From NCBI RefSeq assembly GCF_000688455.1, contig NZ_JIAL01000001.1, positions 899,001-963,000 of the forward strand: a DNA stretch of 64,000 bases, in the 5' to 3' direction. This document shows positions 16,957-24,997 of this stretch, piece by piece (position 1 is the first letter of the stretch; the number at the start of each line of letters is the position of its first letter). This DNA comes from Pseudacidobacterium ailaaui. GTDB taxonomy: Bacteria; Acidobacteriota; Terriglobia; Terriglobales; Acidobacteriaceae. A program made the position numbers and the translations under genes. The notes beneath the pieces were generated by a model. It worked only from the letters and a program-made list of their open reading frames with translations, made no database searches and was not told the origin of the DNA.

Positions 16957-17599
16957 CGGCCCAGCCGGGGCCGGAAAGAGCACCGTCGCCGCACGTCTGG
17001 CGGCGCGCTTTGGTCTGCTGAATCTTGAAACGGGCGCCATGTACCGCGCCTTTGCCCTGAAAGCGCTTACCCAGGGTCTGGATCCCGGCAATGCTGATGC
17101 ACTGGAACAACTGGCTGCCGGCACCCAGATTCAACTGCTGCCGACCCCTTCCGGTAACCGTGTCCTGCTGGATGGAGAGGACGTCACTGCACGCATCCGC
17201 CAGCCAGAGGTGACCTATGCTGCGTCGCAGGTAAGCGTGCACCCAGCCATCCGCCGCTGGATGGTGGATTTGCAACGCCAGCTTGGGGCAAAAGGGGGGA
17301 TTGTGATGGAAGGCAGGGACATCGGCACCGTGGTTTTTCCCCATGCTGACATCAAAATCTTTCTTGATGCTTCGCCAGAGGCCCGCAGCGAACGCCGTTA
17401 TGCTCAGAGTGGAGGCGCCGGATCGCAGCAGGCCGTTCTTCAGGAAATCCGCGAACGCGATGAGCGGGACCGCACCCGCGCGCAGTCGCCGCTAAGGCCC
17501 GCTGCCGATGCGGTCGTGATTGACTCCACCAGCCTTACTCTGGATGAAGTCGTGGCGAAAATTGAGGCCCTGATTACTGCTCGGATGGCCGCTCGTTAG
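16919..17599 (+). CDS. cmk: Cytidylate kinase
   Basis: This 226-residue P-loop kinase starts at GTG 16919. It shows the Walker A motif IDGPAGAGKSTVAARLAARF (about 12-31), the NMP-binding LLNLETGAMYRAFAL, the EGRDIGTVVFPHADIKIFLD segment and the lid region ERRYAQ...RDERDRTRAQSPL. All are typical of bacterial Cmk, which phosphorylates CMP and dCMP. The start overlaps by 4 bases (GTGA) with the shifted-frame end of the upstream gene, suggesting translational coupling. The 3' end overlaps the convergent DUF4097 gene by 26 bases. Confidence 0.95.
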   Translation: MSQDHCPLIIAIDGPAGAGKSTVAARLAARFGLLNLETGAMYRAFALKALTQGLDPGNADALEQLAAGTQIQLLPTPSGNRVLLDGEDVTARIRQPEVTYAASQVSVHPAIRRWMVDLQRQLGAKGGIVMEGRDIGTVVFPHADIKIFLDASPEARSERRYAQSGGAGSQQAVLQEIRERDERDRTRAQSPLRPAADAVVIDSTSLTLDEVVAKIEALITARMAAR

Positions 17600-19130
17600 C
17601 ACCGCGCGGGCCATGCAGATGCCTTACCGGTCCGGCGGGAGGGGCAGGAGGGGCGGGCGGCTTTGGCGCTGCTGAAACCACTGGCTCTCCGGGCCCACCC
17701 TTGCGCAGGACAATATCTCCGTGGCTGGTGGTCAGCTCTACACGCGGCCCGCCGTTTCCAATCTGGCCCAAGGCCGACTTATGCCCATCGGAGCCATTGA
17801 CGGTAATCGGAAAATCCGTGCTTAGTTCACCATCGCTGTTGGATGCAGTGACGGAAAAACCCGTGTTTTCCGGCAAAGTCACTGCGATATTGCCCGTGCG
17901 ATTGATGATCTGCACATTGCCCAGAGGAACAGCCGCGGTAAAGACGATATCACCATTGTTGTTCTCCACATGCACGTCCCCGGAAATCTGGGAAAGATCA
18001 AGGGTCTTGGAACGGGTAATCACGCGCATGGGGCCGACGGCTTGATTGACGCTCAGATTGCTGGAATCCATGGTCATGTCCCCGGCCAGCTTGGGGATCA
18101 GCAGGTCCGTGCGGCTGGAATGGAAGCGCACGGCCGAAGCCGCCTGCTCCACATGGGTATCGCCAAAGAAATCACCATCCAGGGTGATGTTGCCTTTGAT
18201 TTCCGACAGCGTTACGTCACCGGCACGTCCATCGACGGCCACATCGCCGGCAATCTGGTGGGCAGCAAAATCCCCGTGGTCCATGCGCGCATGGACATTC
18301 CCCCCCATGTTGTCGAATTTCACATCGCCATGACTGGAAGTCACATCCGATGTACCCTTCAGGCCTGCGATGGCCACGTCACCATGCCCGGCATTGACCA
18401 CCGTTGTGGCCCCTGCAGGCAGTTCTACAGTAAGGTCTACGCGAGCATTATTGCGGCCCTCTACGCTGAGGACGGCGCTGGTCCCGGAGACAATGAGCTT
18501 GGGCTTGACAGCGTCAAAGACCTTCTGGGCCTGGTCAATGGAGGAAGCATGAACCACCTGATGGGCGCGGACATGTGCCTGTCCATCGTTGGAGGCGGTG
18601 ATGGTCACATCGCCGCGCGGGTCCTGGATCTGGATGGAGGCAGCTGGATCCATGCTCTGGCTGATTTCGACATCATTATTGTGCTCCTCGCCCATCATGC
18701 TCCAGAAATCGTCGTTGCCGGAAAATTCATCACTCAGCGGCCCCCATACATGGGAAGCGTGGGTCCCCCATGCGGTCGAAAGGACCAAAACAATGAGCCA
18801 TCCGAAGCCGCCGAAGGTCCTGCGTCCGGCATAAGGATTGTTCCGGTCCAGAAAATATTCCATCAATAGAATGCAGCCGATGCCGATGAGGATGAGCGGC
18901 CACCACTGTGCATACCAGGCCCAGAAATGCGCTGCCTGGATACGGCCTGTTTCTATCAGCAGGGCCAAAACTCCCACTGTCAGTAGAAGAATCGGGCCAG
19001 CGATCGAAGGCCGCCGGTAATACCGCCAGTAGAAGCTGCGGGCCCGGGCCGCCTGTTTCTGCGCGCGGGCATAGTCCTTCCACTGCTGTTTGATTGTGCG
19101 CGGATCATAGGGAGGAGGCGCGGTAGCCAC
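17574..19130 (-). CDS. LiaI-type membrane segment fused to DUF4097 beta-repeat domain
   Basis: This 518-residue protein is the last gene of the five-gene ECF operon. After a basic cytoplasmic start come three membrane helices: IAGPILLLTVGVLALLI (about 43-59), WPLILIGIGCILLMEYF (about 76-92) and FGWLIVLVLSTAWGT. This is the LiaI/LiaF-like (DUF5668) arrangement. A long region of short alternating strands follows (SSHGDVKFDN, RAGDVTLSEIKGNITLDG, NNNGDIVFTAAVP, TSHGDIVLRKG), the repeated 'GDV/GDI' pattern of DUF4097, thought to form a beta-solenoid. It ends in a Pro-rich tail. Known relatives occur in envelope-stress regulons; a surface or periplasmic sensor or scaffold role is inferred. Its end overlaps cmk by 26 bases. 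Confidence 0.83.
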   Translation of the reverse strand: MATAPPPYDPRTIKQQWKDYARAQKQAARARSFYWRYYRRPSIAGPILLLTVGVLALLIETGRIQAAHFWAWYAQWWPLILIGIGCILLMEYFLDRNNPYAGRRTFGGFGWLIVLVLSTAWGTHASHVWGPLSDEFSGNDDFWSMMGEEHNNDVEISQSMDPAASIQIQDPRGDVTITASNDGQAHVRAHQVVHASSIDQAQKVFDAVKPKLIVSGTSAVLSVEGRNNARVDLTVELPAGATTVVNAGHGDVAIAGLKGTSDVTSSHGDVKFDNMGGNVHARMDHGDFAAHQIAGDVAVDGRAGDVTLSEIKGNITLDGDFFGDTHVEQAASAVRFHSSRTDLLIPKLAGDMTMDSSNLSVNQAVGPMRVITRSKTLDLSQISGDVHVENNNGDIVFTAAVPLGNVQIINRTGNIAVTLPENTGFSVTASNSDGELSTDFPITVNGSDGHKSALGQIGNGGPRVELTTSHGDIVLRKGGPGEPVVSAAPKPPAPPAPPAGPVRHLHGPRGANERPSEQ

Positions 19131-19132
19131 GG

Positions 19133-19411
19133 CTATCTCTCCTCCCCGGCATGGTTGTCAGCCGGCACGATCTGGACAGGCGCTGCTGTGGAGGGAGGTG
19201 CAGGCGGGGGATATGGAGGAGGATAGGCCGGCGGTTCGGCCTTGGCCAGGGCCGCCATCTGCGCCAGCTTGAGGACGCCAAGAACAATCAGGTAGAGGGG
19301 CCAGCTCTTTCCGTAGCTCAAAATCCCCCATTCGTCCAGCAGAGCGGTGATGCCGAAGGTAAGGATCATGGCCGGACCGGTAATGCGCTGCAAAAAGATG
19401 TACTGGTTCAT
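19133..19411 (-). CDS. Small LiaI/DUF5668-like membrane protein
   Basis: Starting at ATG 19411, with GGAGG seven bases upstream, the protein has 92 residues. Two membrane helices (ITGPAMILTFGITALLDEWG and SWPLYLIVLGVLKLAQMAAL) carry the 'WPLYLIVLG' signature shared with its two operon neighbours. The C-terminus is Pro-rich (YPPPYPPPAPP), then acidic. The start overlaps the upstream gene by 4 bases (ATGA), and the DUF4097 gene begins 2 bases after its stop, so the three are probably translationally coupled. Function is not established; a membrane partner in envelope sensing is inferred. Confidence 0.75.
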   Translation of the reverse strand: MNQYIFLQRITGPAMILTFGITALLDEWGILSYGKSWPLYLIVLGVLKLAQMAALAKAEPPAYPPPYPPPAPPSTAAPVQIVPADNHAGEER

Positions 19412-20235
19412 TGCGTACCTCCACTCTCGCGCATATGGCGAAACAGCAGCCATGCGCCGACCGCAATCACAATGATTGGCCATCCACGACCAACCCAGTC
19501 AAAGCGCAGGATACCCAGTGTGCTGAAGAGAAAGAGCATCCCCGCAGCAATCAGAACAATCGCGCCCACAGGCTCTGGACGGCGTCCCAGAGGACCGCAG
19601 CAGGACGGATCGCCAGGGACAGGAGGGATAGGAGGCACCGGCTCATATCCGGGCGGAGGCGGCACCGGAGGGACTACGCCAGCAGCCTGTGCCGCATCCG
19701 TGGAGGGAGATGCAGAGGGCGGCCAATTGCGGTTTGGGATGCCCATCTTCTGCCCAAGTTCGTTTAACCCGAAGGGGTCCGGCAGTGGTAATCCGTCGCG
19801 CCGCGCTTTGGCTGTCTGGTGGGCGTCGAAGACCTGATAGAAGACCCAGGCAGCAATAAATATGCCGAAAATGCCGTGTTCGCTGCTGATGCCAACCAGC
19901 ACGACAAAAACAAGAACATGAATCAGGGCCTTGATGAACTGCCCGTTGTACATGGCGCCTACGCCGGGAATAAAACCCAGCAGGGCCGCCAGTCCGGGGT
20001 TTGGCAGATCGGCCCCGGAAGCCGCTGGCGCCGTACCGCTGATGTTGTAGTTCACTCCCCCTGGCGCAGTCCCTGTAAAACTGTAATTCGTTCCGCCGAT
20101 GCCGAGCTTTGCCGCAAGGCACGGCTCACAATAAATCACACCGGAGACCTGGCGCACACAGGAGGAGCAAAGCGGCTTGCCGCAGTTCTGGCAATAGGCC
20201 GCTACCGGAATTTCAGGATGGTTTGCGCAGTTCAT
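19408..20235 (-). CDS. B-box-like zinc ribbon + TM2-like + LiaI-like membrane protein
   Basis: This 275-residue protein has three parts. Residues 1-40 form a Cys/His zinc module (Cys3, His6, Cys15, Cys18, Cys23, Cys26, Cys36, Cys39) of B-box-like spacing. Residues about 45-160 hold a Gly/Thr-rich linker and a TM2-like hairpin (NPGLAALLGFIPGVGAMYNGQFIKAL, then membrane helices and VFDAHQTAKARRDG), here quoted in pieces by its NPGLAALLGFIPGVG start. A Pro-rich linker follows, then two LiaI-like helices (GAIVLIAAGMLFLFSTLGIL, WPIIVIAVGAWLLF). It is the third gene of the ECF operon, with 4-base overlaps on both sides. A cytoplasmic zinc module tied to the membrane suggests a signalling adaptor; this is inference. 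Confidence 0.78.
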   Translation of the reverse strand: MNCANHPEIPVAAYCQNCGKPLCSSCVRQVSGVIYCEPCLAAKLGIGGTNYSFTGTAPGGVNYNISGTAPAASGADLPNPGLAALLGFIPGVGAMYNGQFIKALIHVLVFVVLVGISSEHGIFGIFIAAWVFYQVFDAHQTAKARRDGLPLPDPFGLNELGQKMGIPNRNWPPSASPSTDAAQAAGVVPPVPPPPGYEPVPPIPPVPGDPSCCGPLGRRPEPVGAIVLIAAGMLFLFSTLGILRFDWVGRGWPIIVIAVGAWLLFRHMRESGGTQ

Positions 20236-21200
20236 ACCAGGCTCCTTTCTGCCTGGGCTGCTATGTTTCTGACAGCCAATTCATTTCCCTCTGAAGTTTG
20301 ATGTCTTGCAGCGTACCGTGCCGTGGAATGAAGGAAATCGCCCTTCCCAGCAACGACAGCATCTTTCGTCGTCCTGGGCCAGGTGCAGACCCGCACCCGC
20401 ACACCCCATGCCCTGGGCGAAGGCGAGAAGTCAGCCTCTCTTCCGCGCGACAGGGTGTGAGACCACAAATGCATCCTGAGGCCCGCCAATACCTTTTGTC
20501 CACGCAGGACCTCTGTCGGAACAATCCCATTCTGCGGACCCTGCACTTTTCCGCCGTTTTTGTGGGACTGCTTCTCGTCCTTCTGGTCTTTCCGGGAAGG
20601 CTGCTGCTCGGTCTCCGCCTCGCGGCGTAGTTCGCGCATCCTTGATTCCAGCTCATAGACCAGCCGCAGGTTCTCGTAGTAGCTGACCATCTGCTTTTTG
20701 GCACCATAAAACTGACGTGCCACTGTAGTTTGGAGCGCCGATGGCTTTAAGTCCGCCAGCCGCACGCCTTTCAGGTTCACGCCTGCCAGATTGAGGGTCA
20801 ACGCGATAGAAAAGAATGCCATGGCCACCGTCATCAGCAGACGCGTATCGCGAAACGCCCGCCGCACCGCCATCTGGGCCAGATGCGGGACTGCCGGCTG
20901 GATGCTTCCGCCGGCGACAGCCAGCTGGGGCAGCATTGCGCCGCTGGTGCGACCGAGAATCTTCGTTACCAGGTCGGCCGGCGCCTGTGGCTCCTCATGC
21001 AGAAACCGCAGCCACTCCTGTCCCTGCTTTGCCTGCGCCAGCATCTCAGCGCAGGCCGCACAGTCCTGGGTATGGGTGGTGAACACCGCTTCGTCGTTGA
21101 CGGAAAGGACGCCATCCAGCGCATCGGCCAGAAGCGTCTCCCATGCTTCACAATCGAGCGGGCCTCCCGTGTTTTGCCGGAATGGATTACGCTCAGACAT
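20232..21200 (-). CDS. Zinc-finger anti-sigma factor, single-pass membrane protein
   Basis: This 322-residue protein begins immediately after the ECF sigma stop (TAGATG). The N-terminal part has the anti-sigma HxxxCxxC motif (HTQDCAAC, His43, Cys47, Cys50) within a helical ZAS-type domain, LLADALDGVLSVND. One membrane helix (TRLLMTVAMAFFSIALTLNL, about 118-137) separates it from a periplasmic coiled-coil-like, charged region (YYENLRLVYELESRMRELRR, then a Lys/Gln-rich stretch). The last 90 or so residues are rich in Trp, Arg and Pro with no evident fold, and may be a degraded or repeat-derived extension. Known ZAS proteins hold ECF sigma factors inactive at the membrane. Confidence 0.82.
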   Translation of the reverse strand: MSERNPFRQNTGGPLDCEAWETLLADALDGVLSVNDEAVFTTHTQDCAACAEMLAQAKQGQEWLRFLHEEPQAPADLVTKILGRTSGAMLPQLAVAGGSIQPAVPHLAQMAVRRAFRDTRLLMTVAMAFFSIALTLNLAGVNLKGVRLADLKPSALQTTVARQFYGAKKQMVSYYENLRLVYELESRMRELRREAETEQQPSRKDQKDEKQSHKNGGKVQGPQNGIVPTEVLRGQKVLAGLRMHLWSHTLSRGREADFSPSPRAWGVRVRVCTWPRTTKDAVVAGKGDFLHSTARYAARHQTSEGNELAVRNIAAQAERSLV

Positions 21201-21965
21201 CTAAACCACCTGCCTTCCACTACGTTCCAGAAGACGCGCCAGCTCCGCCCTTCCGCGGCTGATGCGCGACTTCACGGTCCCTTCAGGAATATGTAAAACC
21301 TGTGCGATTTCTTTGTAGTCCATGTCTTGCAGATCGCGCAGGATGACTGCTTCGCGCAGCTCCGGCGAGACTTTCGTCAATGCCTGCTGCACCATTTTTT
21401 CTAACTCTTTTTTTGCTGCCTGCTCATGTGGCGTCGGCCCTGGATCCGAGATCCGGTCTGACAGCGGACTGGCAGACTGCTCCTCGCCGCCGTCCCATCC
21501 GGCGTCCATAGAATCTGTGAGACGCTGCTGTTTGGTACGACGAAAATGGTCTACCAGAAGGTTCCGGGTCAGGGTCGTGATCCAGGTGGGAAAACTCCCT
21601 TTGGACAGATCAAACGCCGCCAGATTTCCGTAGATTTTAAGAAAAACTTCCTGGGTCAGGTCCTCTGCATCGTGCGACGACCCGGTAAAGCGATAGCAAA
21701 TGGCATAGACACGGCGATGGTGCGCCTTGACCAGCTCCGTCCAGGCCAGGGAATCTCCGTCCAGGCACCGCCGTACCACCAGTTGCCAATCTGCTTCCAA
21801 ATGCCTCTCTCCAGCCCTGCCTTGCAGACGGGGAGTTTCCCTGACAGCCGGCTGCCAGGGGCCTGTGGATTCCCGTCTTACCTCCACGGCCCTGGTTCCA
21901 GTCCCTGCGGCCTTTGCCCGCTGGGGTGGAAATCCATTCCACGTTATAGTGGCGGCTGCGCTCAT
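21201..21965 (-). CDS. ECF-family RNA polymerase sigma factor
   Basis: The full reading is 254 residues from ATG 21965. The sigma-2 region (AYSICYRF-like segment VYAICYRFTGSSHDAEDLTQ, then EVFLKIYGNL and FPTWITTLTRNLLVDHFRR) and the sigma-4 region (LREAVILRDLQDMDYKEIAQ, then IPEGTVKSRISRGRAEL) are intact. The first 55 residues have no sigma-like features. A TTG at 21800 preceded by GGAGAGAGG would give a conventional 199-residue protein and may be the real start. It heads the operon with anti-sigma, zinc-ribbon/TM2/LiaI, LiaI and LiaI/DUF4097 genes, which are its likely targets. Confidence 0.92.
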   Translation of the reverse strand: MSAAATITWNGFPPQRAKAAGTGTRAVEVRRESTGPWQPAVRETPRLQGRAGERHLEADWQLVVRRCLDGDSLAWTELVKAHHRRVYAICYRFTGSSHDAEDLTQEVFLKIYGNLAAFDLSKGSFPTWITTLTRNLLVDHFRRTKQQRLTDSMDAGWDGGEEQSASPLSDRISDPGPTPHEQAAKKELEKMVQQALTKVSPELREAVILRDLQDMDYKEIAQVLHIPEGTVKSRISRGRAELARLLERSGRQVV

Positions 21966-22031
21966 GCAACAAAATACGCAACCAGGGCGCTCCTGGTTCC
22001 GTTTTCCGCGGCGTCACGCGCAGCGTCTGTT

Positions 22032-23036
22032 TTATTTCGGCTCGCCTGCCGTTTTCGTCCCATATTGCTTCTGAGCAAGGGCAAATTCCTGCCGTGCACG
22101 GTCCTCCATCCCTGCCTTGCGCAGGGCCAGACCCAGTTCGTAGTGCAGATGGGCCTCCTCCGGTGCCAGCGCCACCGCCATTTCCAGGTGCTGGACCCCT
22201 TCGCCCAATCTGCCTGCGGCACTGAGTGCGCGCCCCAGCTTTTCCTGGCAGGACGCGCATTTGGGATTGATGGCCGCGGAGCGCTCAAGCAGTGGGACCG
22301 CCTCAGAAGGCCGCCCCTGGTCCAGAAGAAAGCCCCCGTAATTCAGATACGGCCACTCATCCGTATGGGGGTCCTTGTCGGCCAGCGCCACGGCTTTGCG
22401 GAACGTCTGCTCCGCCTCGGCCATGCGGTTTTCCATGCTATAGACCAGACCCAGATTTTCTGTGGCCCGCAGATGGCCTGGCTCCAGCATCAGCACCTGC
22501 TGGAAGGCGTGTTCGGCCTCTCGAAAGCGGCTCTGCGTATAATCCGCGCGGCCCAGTGCATACCATGCCTCGGCGTTCTTCCCGTCAAATTCCACCGCCT
22601 TCTCCAGCCAGTGGATGGCATCCGGATAATCATTGAGCAGCACATAGTCCAGCCCCACAATGCGCAGGTCCTCTGAGTTCGGGGTGCGCAGTTGTGCCGC
22701 ATGGGTCATCGTGAGCAAAGAATCTCTGGGGCGGTCCTCCCGCTGCTGTACCATCCCCAGGGTGTAAAGAGCATCGGGAGAGTCAGGATGGCGCACAAGG
22801 TAACGGCCAACGGCCTTTTCGGCCTCCTGGAGGCGGCCCAGCCGCAGCAGCGATCTGCTCTCCAGCAGCAGGGCATCCGTAGCGCCGGGGGAGTTCTGCT
22901 CGGCCTGCTCGAACAGAGCTGCGGCTTCGTCCCACTGCTGAGTATCATAGGCGGCCCTCGCTTTTGCATACAGAGTGTCCTGCGCACCGGCAGGCAAGCA
23001 CAGCAAAAACAGAGGAACAAGAAGAAGCACTCGCAT
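22032..23036 (-). CDS. Secreted tetratricopeptide-repeat protein
   Basis: The ATG at 23036 gives 334 residues with a signal peptide (MRVLLLVPLFLLCLPAGAQ). The rest is a run of about eight TPR units, such as AAALFEQAEQNSPGATDALL, PDALYTLGMVQQREDRPRDS, AEAWYALGRADYTQSRFREA and LRATENLGLVYSMENRMAEA. The canonical small and large residues sit at TPR positions 8, 20 and 27. TPR arrays bind partner proteins; this one would act in the periplasm. It lies 66 bases downstream of the ECF sigma gene's upstream end on the same strand, so it is transcribed ahead of that operon, and it is divergent from the LacI regulator. No specific role is assignable. Confidence 0.85.
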   Translation of the reverse strand: MRVLLLVPLFLLCLPAGAQDTLYAKARAAYDTQQWDEAAALFEQAEQNSPGATDALLLESRSLLRLGRLQEAEKAVGRYLVRHPDSPDALYTLGMVQQREDRPRDSLLTMTHAAQLRTPNSEDLRIVGLDYVLLNDYPDAIHWLEKAVEFDGKNAEAWYALGRADYTQSRFREAEHAFQQVLMLEPGHLRATENLGLVYSMENRMAEAEQTFRKAVALADKDPHTDEWPYLNYGGFLLDQGRPSEAVPLLERSAAINPKCASCQEKLGRALSAAGRLGEGVQHLEMAVALAPEEAHLHYELGLALRKAGMEDRARQEFALAQKQYGTKTAGEPK

Positions 23037-23124
23037 TCTGCGAGGATATTCTATTTGCCCGCCATTTCCCCGTGCCACCGGCACACGCGGCCGCCCGTGT
23101 TGACGGGCCACGGAAAGGAGTGCG

Positions 23125-23163
23125 ATGGTCATAGTTTATGGAACGAAAGCCCACCATGAATGA
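23125..23163 (+). other. Possible 12-codon upstream ORF overlapping the lacI-family start
   Basis: AAGGAG at 23115-23120 is spaced four bases from the ATG at 23125, which opens a 12-codon frame (MVIVYGTKAHHE) ending at TGA 23161-23163. The regulator's own ATG (23138) lies 17 bases from that ribosome site, in another frame. The short frame ends just inside the regulator gene, so it could couple or throttle its translation. Confidence 0.35.
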
Positions 23164-24151
23164 CGTTGCGCGGATCGCAGGCGTCGGGACCATGACCGTA
23201 TCGCGCGTATTGAATGGCTCGGCAAACGTTACCGAAGAAACGGCCCGCCGCGTCTATCACGCAATTGAAAAGCTCGGCTACCGTCCTAATGAAATGGCGC
23301 GCGCGCTGCGCAGTCTCAAATCGCGGACCATTGGCCTGATCGTTCCTTATCTTTATGACCAGTTTTTTGCCACCTGTGCCCATGCAGTCAACATGGTCGC
23401 GCGGGATCAGGGCTATTCTGTGATGCTTACCACTTCCAACAATGATCCTCATACCGAGTATGAGGAAGCACAGTCTATGGTGCAGCGCCACGTCGAAGGC
23501 ATGGTGATCATTCCGGCCGACATCCGTAAATCGCGCATCAATCAGTCAGACTTCAGCGGCACCCACATCGTTACCATGGACCGCCCCGTTCACGATAGTC
23601 GCATTGACTCCGTGCAGGTGCAGAACCAGCGCGGGGCCAGGCGCGCCGTGCAGCACCTCATCCAGCAGCACAAGCACAAGCGCATTGTCTTTCTTGGATA
23701 CAATCGCAACCTCTACACCGTACGGGCCCGCTTTGAGGGCTACCGCCGGGCCATGCTTGAAGCACGTCTGGAACCGGAGGCCACCTTCGAATGCTCATCG
23801 GAGGAAGTCACGGCAGAAATCCTGTCCACAATGCTGCAAGGCAAGGCCCCGGCAACGGCCTTCTTTACTGCAAACAATCTGACCACACGATATGCGCTTC
23901 ACGCGCTGGTGGACAGCGGCGTAAAAGTCCCGGACGAAGTGGCCCTGGTGGGCTTTGATGACTTTGAGCTGGCCGACATTTTGCATCCGACCCTCACTGT
24001 GGTACGCCAGCCCGCCGCAGAACTCGGCCGTGTGGCCGCAAATCTGCTCTTTGATCGCATCAAGCGCAGTGAATTTCCTGAAGAGGGCAGCCACGTCGTG
24101 CTTCCCGTCGAACTGGTGCTGCGGCGATCCTGCGGCTGCAAAGGTCGGTAA
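23138..24151 (+). CDS. LacI-family transcriptional regulator
   Basis: This 337-residue protein shows the LacI layout: an N-terminal helix-turn-helix (TMNDVARIAGVGTMTVSRVL), a hinge helix (RPNEMARALRSLKSRTIGLI) and a periplasmic-binding-protein-like ligand domain with VALVGFDDFELADILHPTLT. The start at 23138 places 'TMNDVA' at the same distance from the N-terminus as 'TLYDVA' in LacI, so it is preferred over the later ATG at 23156. The end RRSCGCKGR is cysteine-rich. It probably binds a sugar or nucleoside and acts as a repressor. It is divergent from the TPR gene, and GTGCC-ACC-GGCAC at about 23081-23093 is a weak operator candidate. No sugar operon adjoins it. Confidence 0.92.
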   Translation: MERKPTMNDVARIAGVGTMTVSRVLNGSANVTEETARRVYHAIEKLGYRPNEMARALRSLKSRTIGLIVPYLYDQFFATCAHAVNMVARDQGYSVMLTTSNNDPHTEYEEAQSMVQRHVEGMVIIPADIRKSRINQSDFSGTHIVTMDRPVHDSRIDSVQVQNQRGARRAVQHLIQQHKHKRIVFLGYNRNLYTVRARFEGYRRAMLEARLEPEATFECSSEEVTAEILSTMLQGKAPATAFFTANNLTTRYALHALVDSGVKVPDEVALVGFDDFELADILHPTLTVVRQPAAELGRVAANLLFDRIKRSEFPEEGSHVVLPVELVLRRSCGCKGR

Positions 24152-24200
24152 AGGAGCGGAAATCCAGGGCCGCATCCTTGCAGAAAGCCCCGGGAAAAAA

Positions 24201-24956
24201 TCACATCCCCTTCAGGATCGAGCCGACGATCCCGCCGACCACCCCGGCCTCGGTGGTTTCCCGGGCCTGTTCCTGGGGCATGTACTGCATCAACTGGTGC
24301 GCGAGCTTCGAGATCGGCAGGGTCTGCAGCCAGACCCGGCCCGGACCGGTAAGAGCAGCCAGAAAGATCCCATCGCCGCCAAAAATCATGTTCCGGATGC
24401 CAGATATGCGGGTAATCTGAAAGGACACTGTCCCCTGAAAGGCCCCAACATGGCCCGGATGCACACGCAGCATCTCTCCCGGAGCCAGGTCTTTCACAAT
24501 GAGCTCGCCGGAAAGCTCAAGCCATGCCATGCCTACGCCGCTGACCTTCTGCAAAATGAACCCGTCGCCGCCAAAGATGCCGGCGCCCAGCGATTGCTGA
24601 AAACCTACACCGAGCTGGATCTGCGGGGTAGCGCACAGGAAGCCATGCCGATGGATGTAATACTCATGCCCACCGCTGACCTCTACCGGAACGATGTGTC
24701 CGGGGACCTTCGTGGCAAAGGCGACCTCTCCCGCCGCACCGATGGCCCGATACTCGGTCATAAAGAGCGTGCCGCCCCCGATGACGCGCTTGAAAGCGCC
24801 GAAGATGCCCCCTCCTCCTGCCATCTGCGTATGGGTCGTCATCTGGATGGAGCTGCTCATCCAGGAGAGCTCGCCCGCCTCCGAGATGACAGACTCATTT
24901 GGCTCAAGCAGCAGCTCAAGCACCGGCATGGTAGTTCCCTGGATACGGCTTTGCAT
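24201..24956 (-). CDS. AIM24 / TIGR00266 family protein
   Basis: This 251-residue Gly-rich beta protein has the family pattern: an N-terminal LELLLEPNESVISEAGELSW, a Gly-rich segment (MAGGGGIFGAFKRVIGGGTL), then repeated strands with GGDGFILQKVSGVG, VHPGHVGAFQGTVSFQ, ISGIRNMIFGGDGIFLAAL and TGPGRVWLQTLP. It ends in the small-residue helix AGVVGGIVGSILKGM. The family is related to mitochondrial Aim24 and the tryptophan RNA-binding attenuator-like fold; its bacterial role is not established. It converges on the LacI regulator gene, and the lipoprotein gene lies upstream on the same strand, 41 bases away. Confidence 0.88.
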   Translation of the reverse strand: MQSRIQGTTMPVLELLLEPNESVISEAGELSWMSSSIQMTTHTQMAGGGGIFGAFKRVIGGGTLFMTEYRAIGAAGEVAFATKVPGHIVPVEVSGGHEYYIHRHGFLCATPQIQLGVGFQQSLGAGIFGGDGFILQKVSGVGMAWLELSGELIVKDLAPGEMLRVHPGHVGAFQGTVSFQITRISGIRNMIFGGDGIFLAALTGPGRVWLQTLPISKLAHQLMQYMPQEQARETTEAGVVGGIVGSILKGM

Positions 24957-24997
24957 AATCGATCCGGCTCCTGTAAGAACTATAGACTACCCATCCT

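Noticed and set aside
23075-23100. LacI-type operator GTGCC-ACC-GGCAC
   Set aside because: The dyad is short with an odd centre and no second copy; it is mentioned only as a weak candidate.
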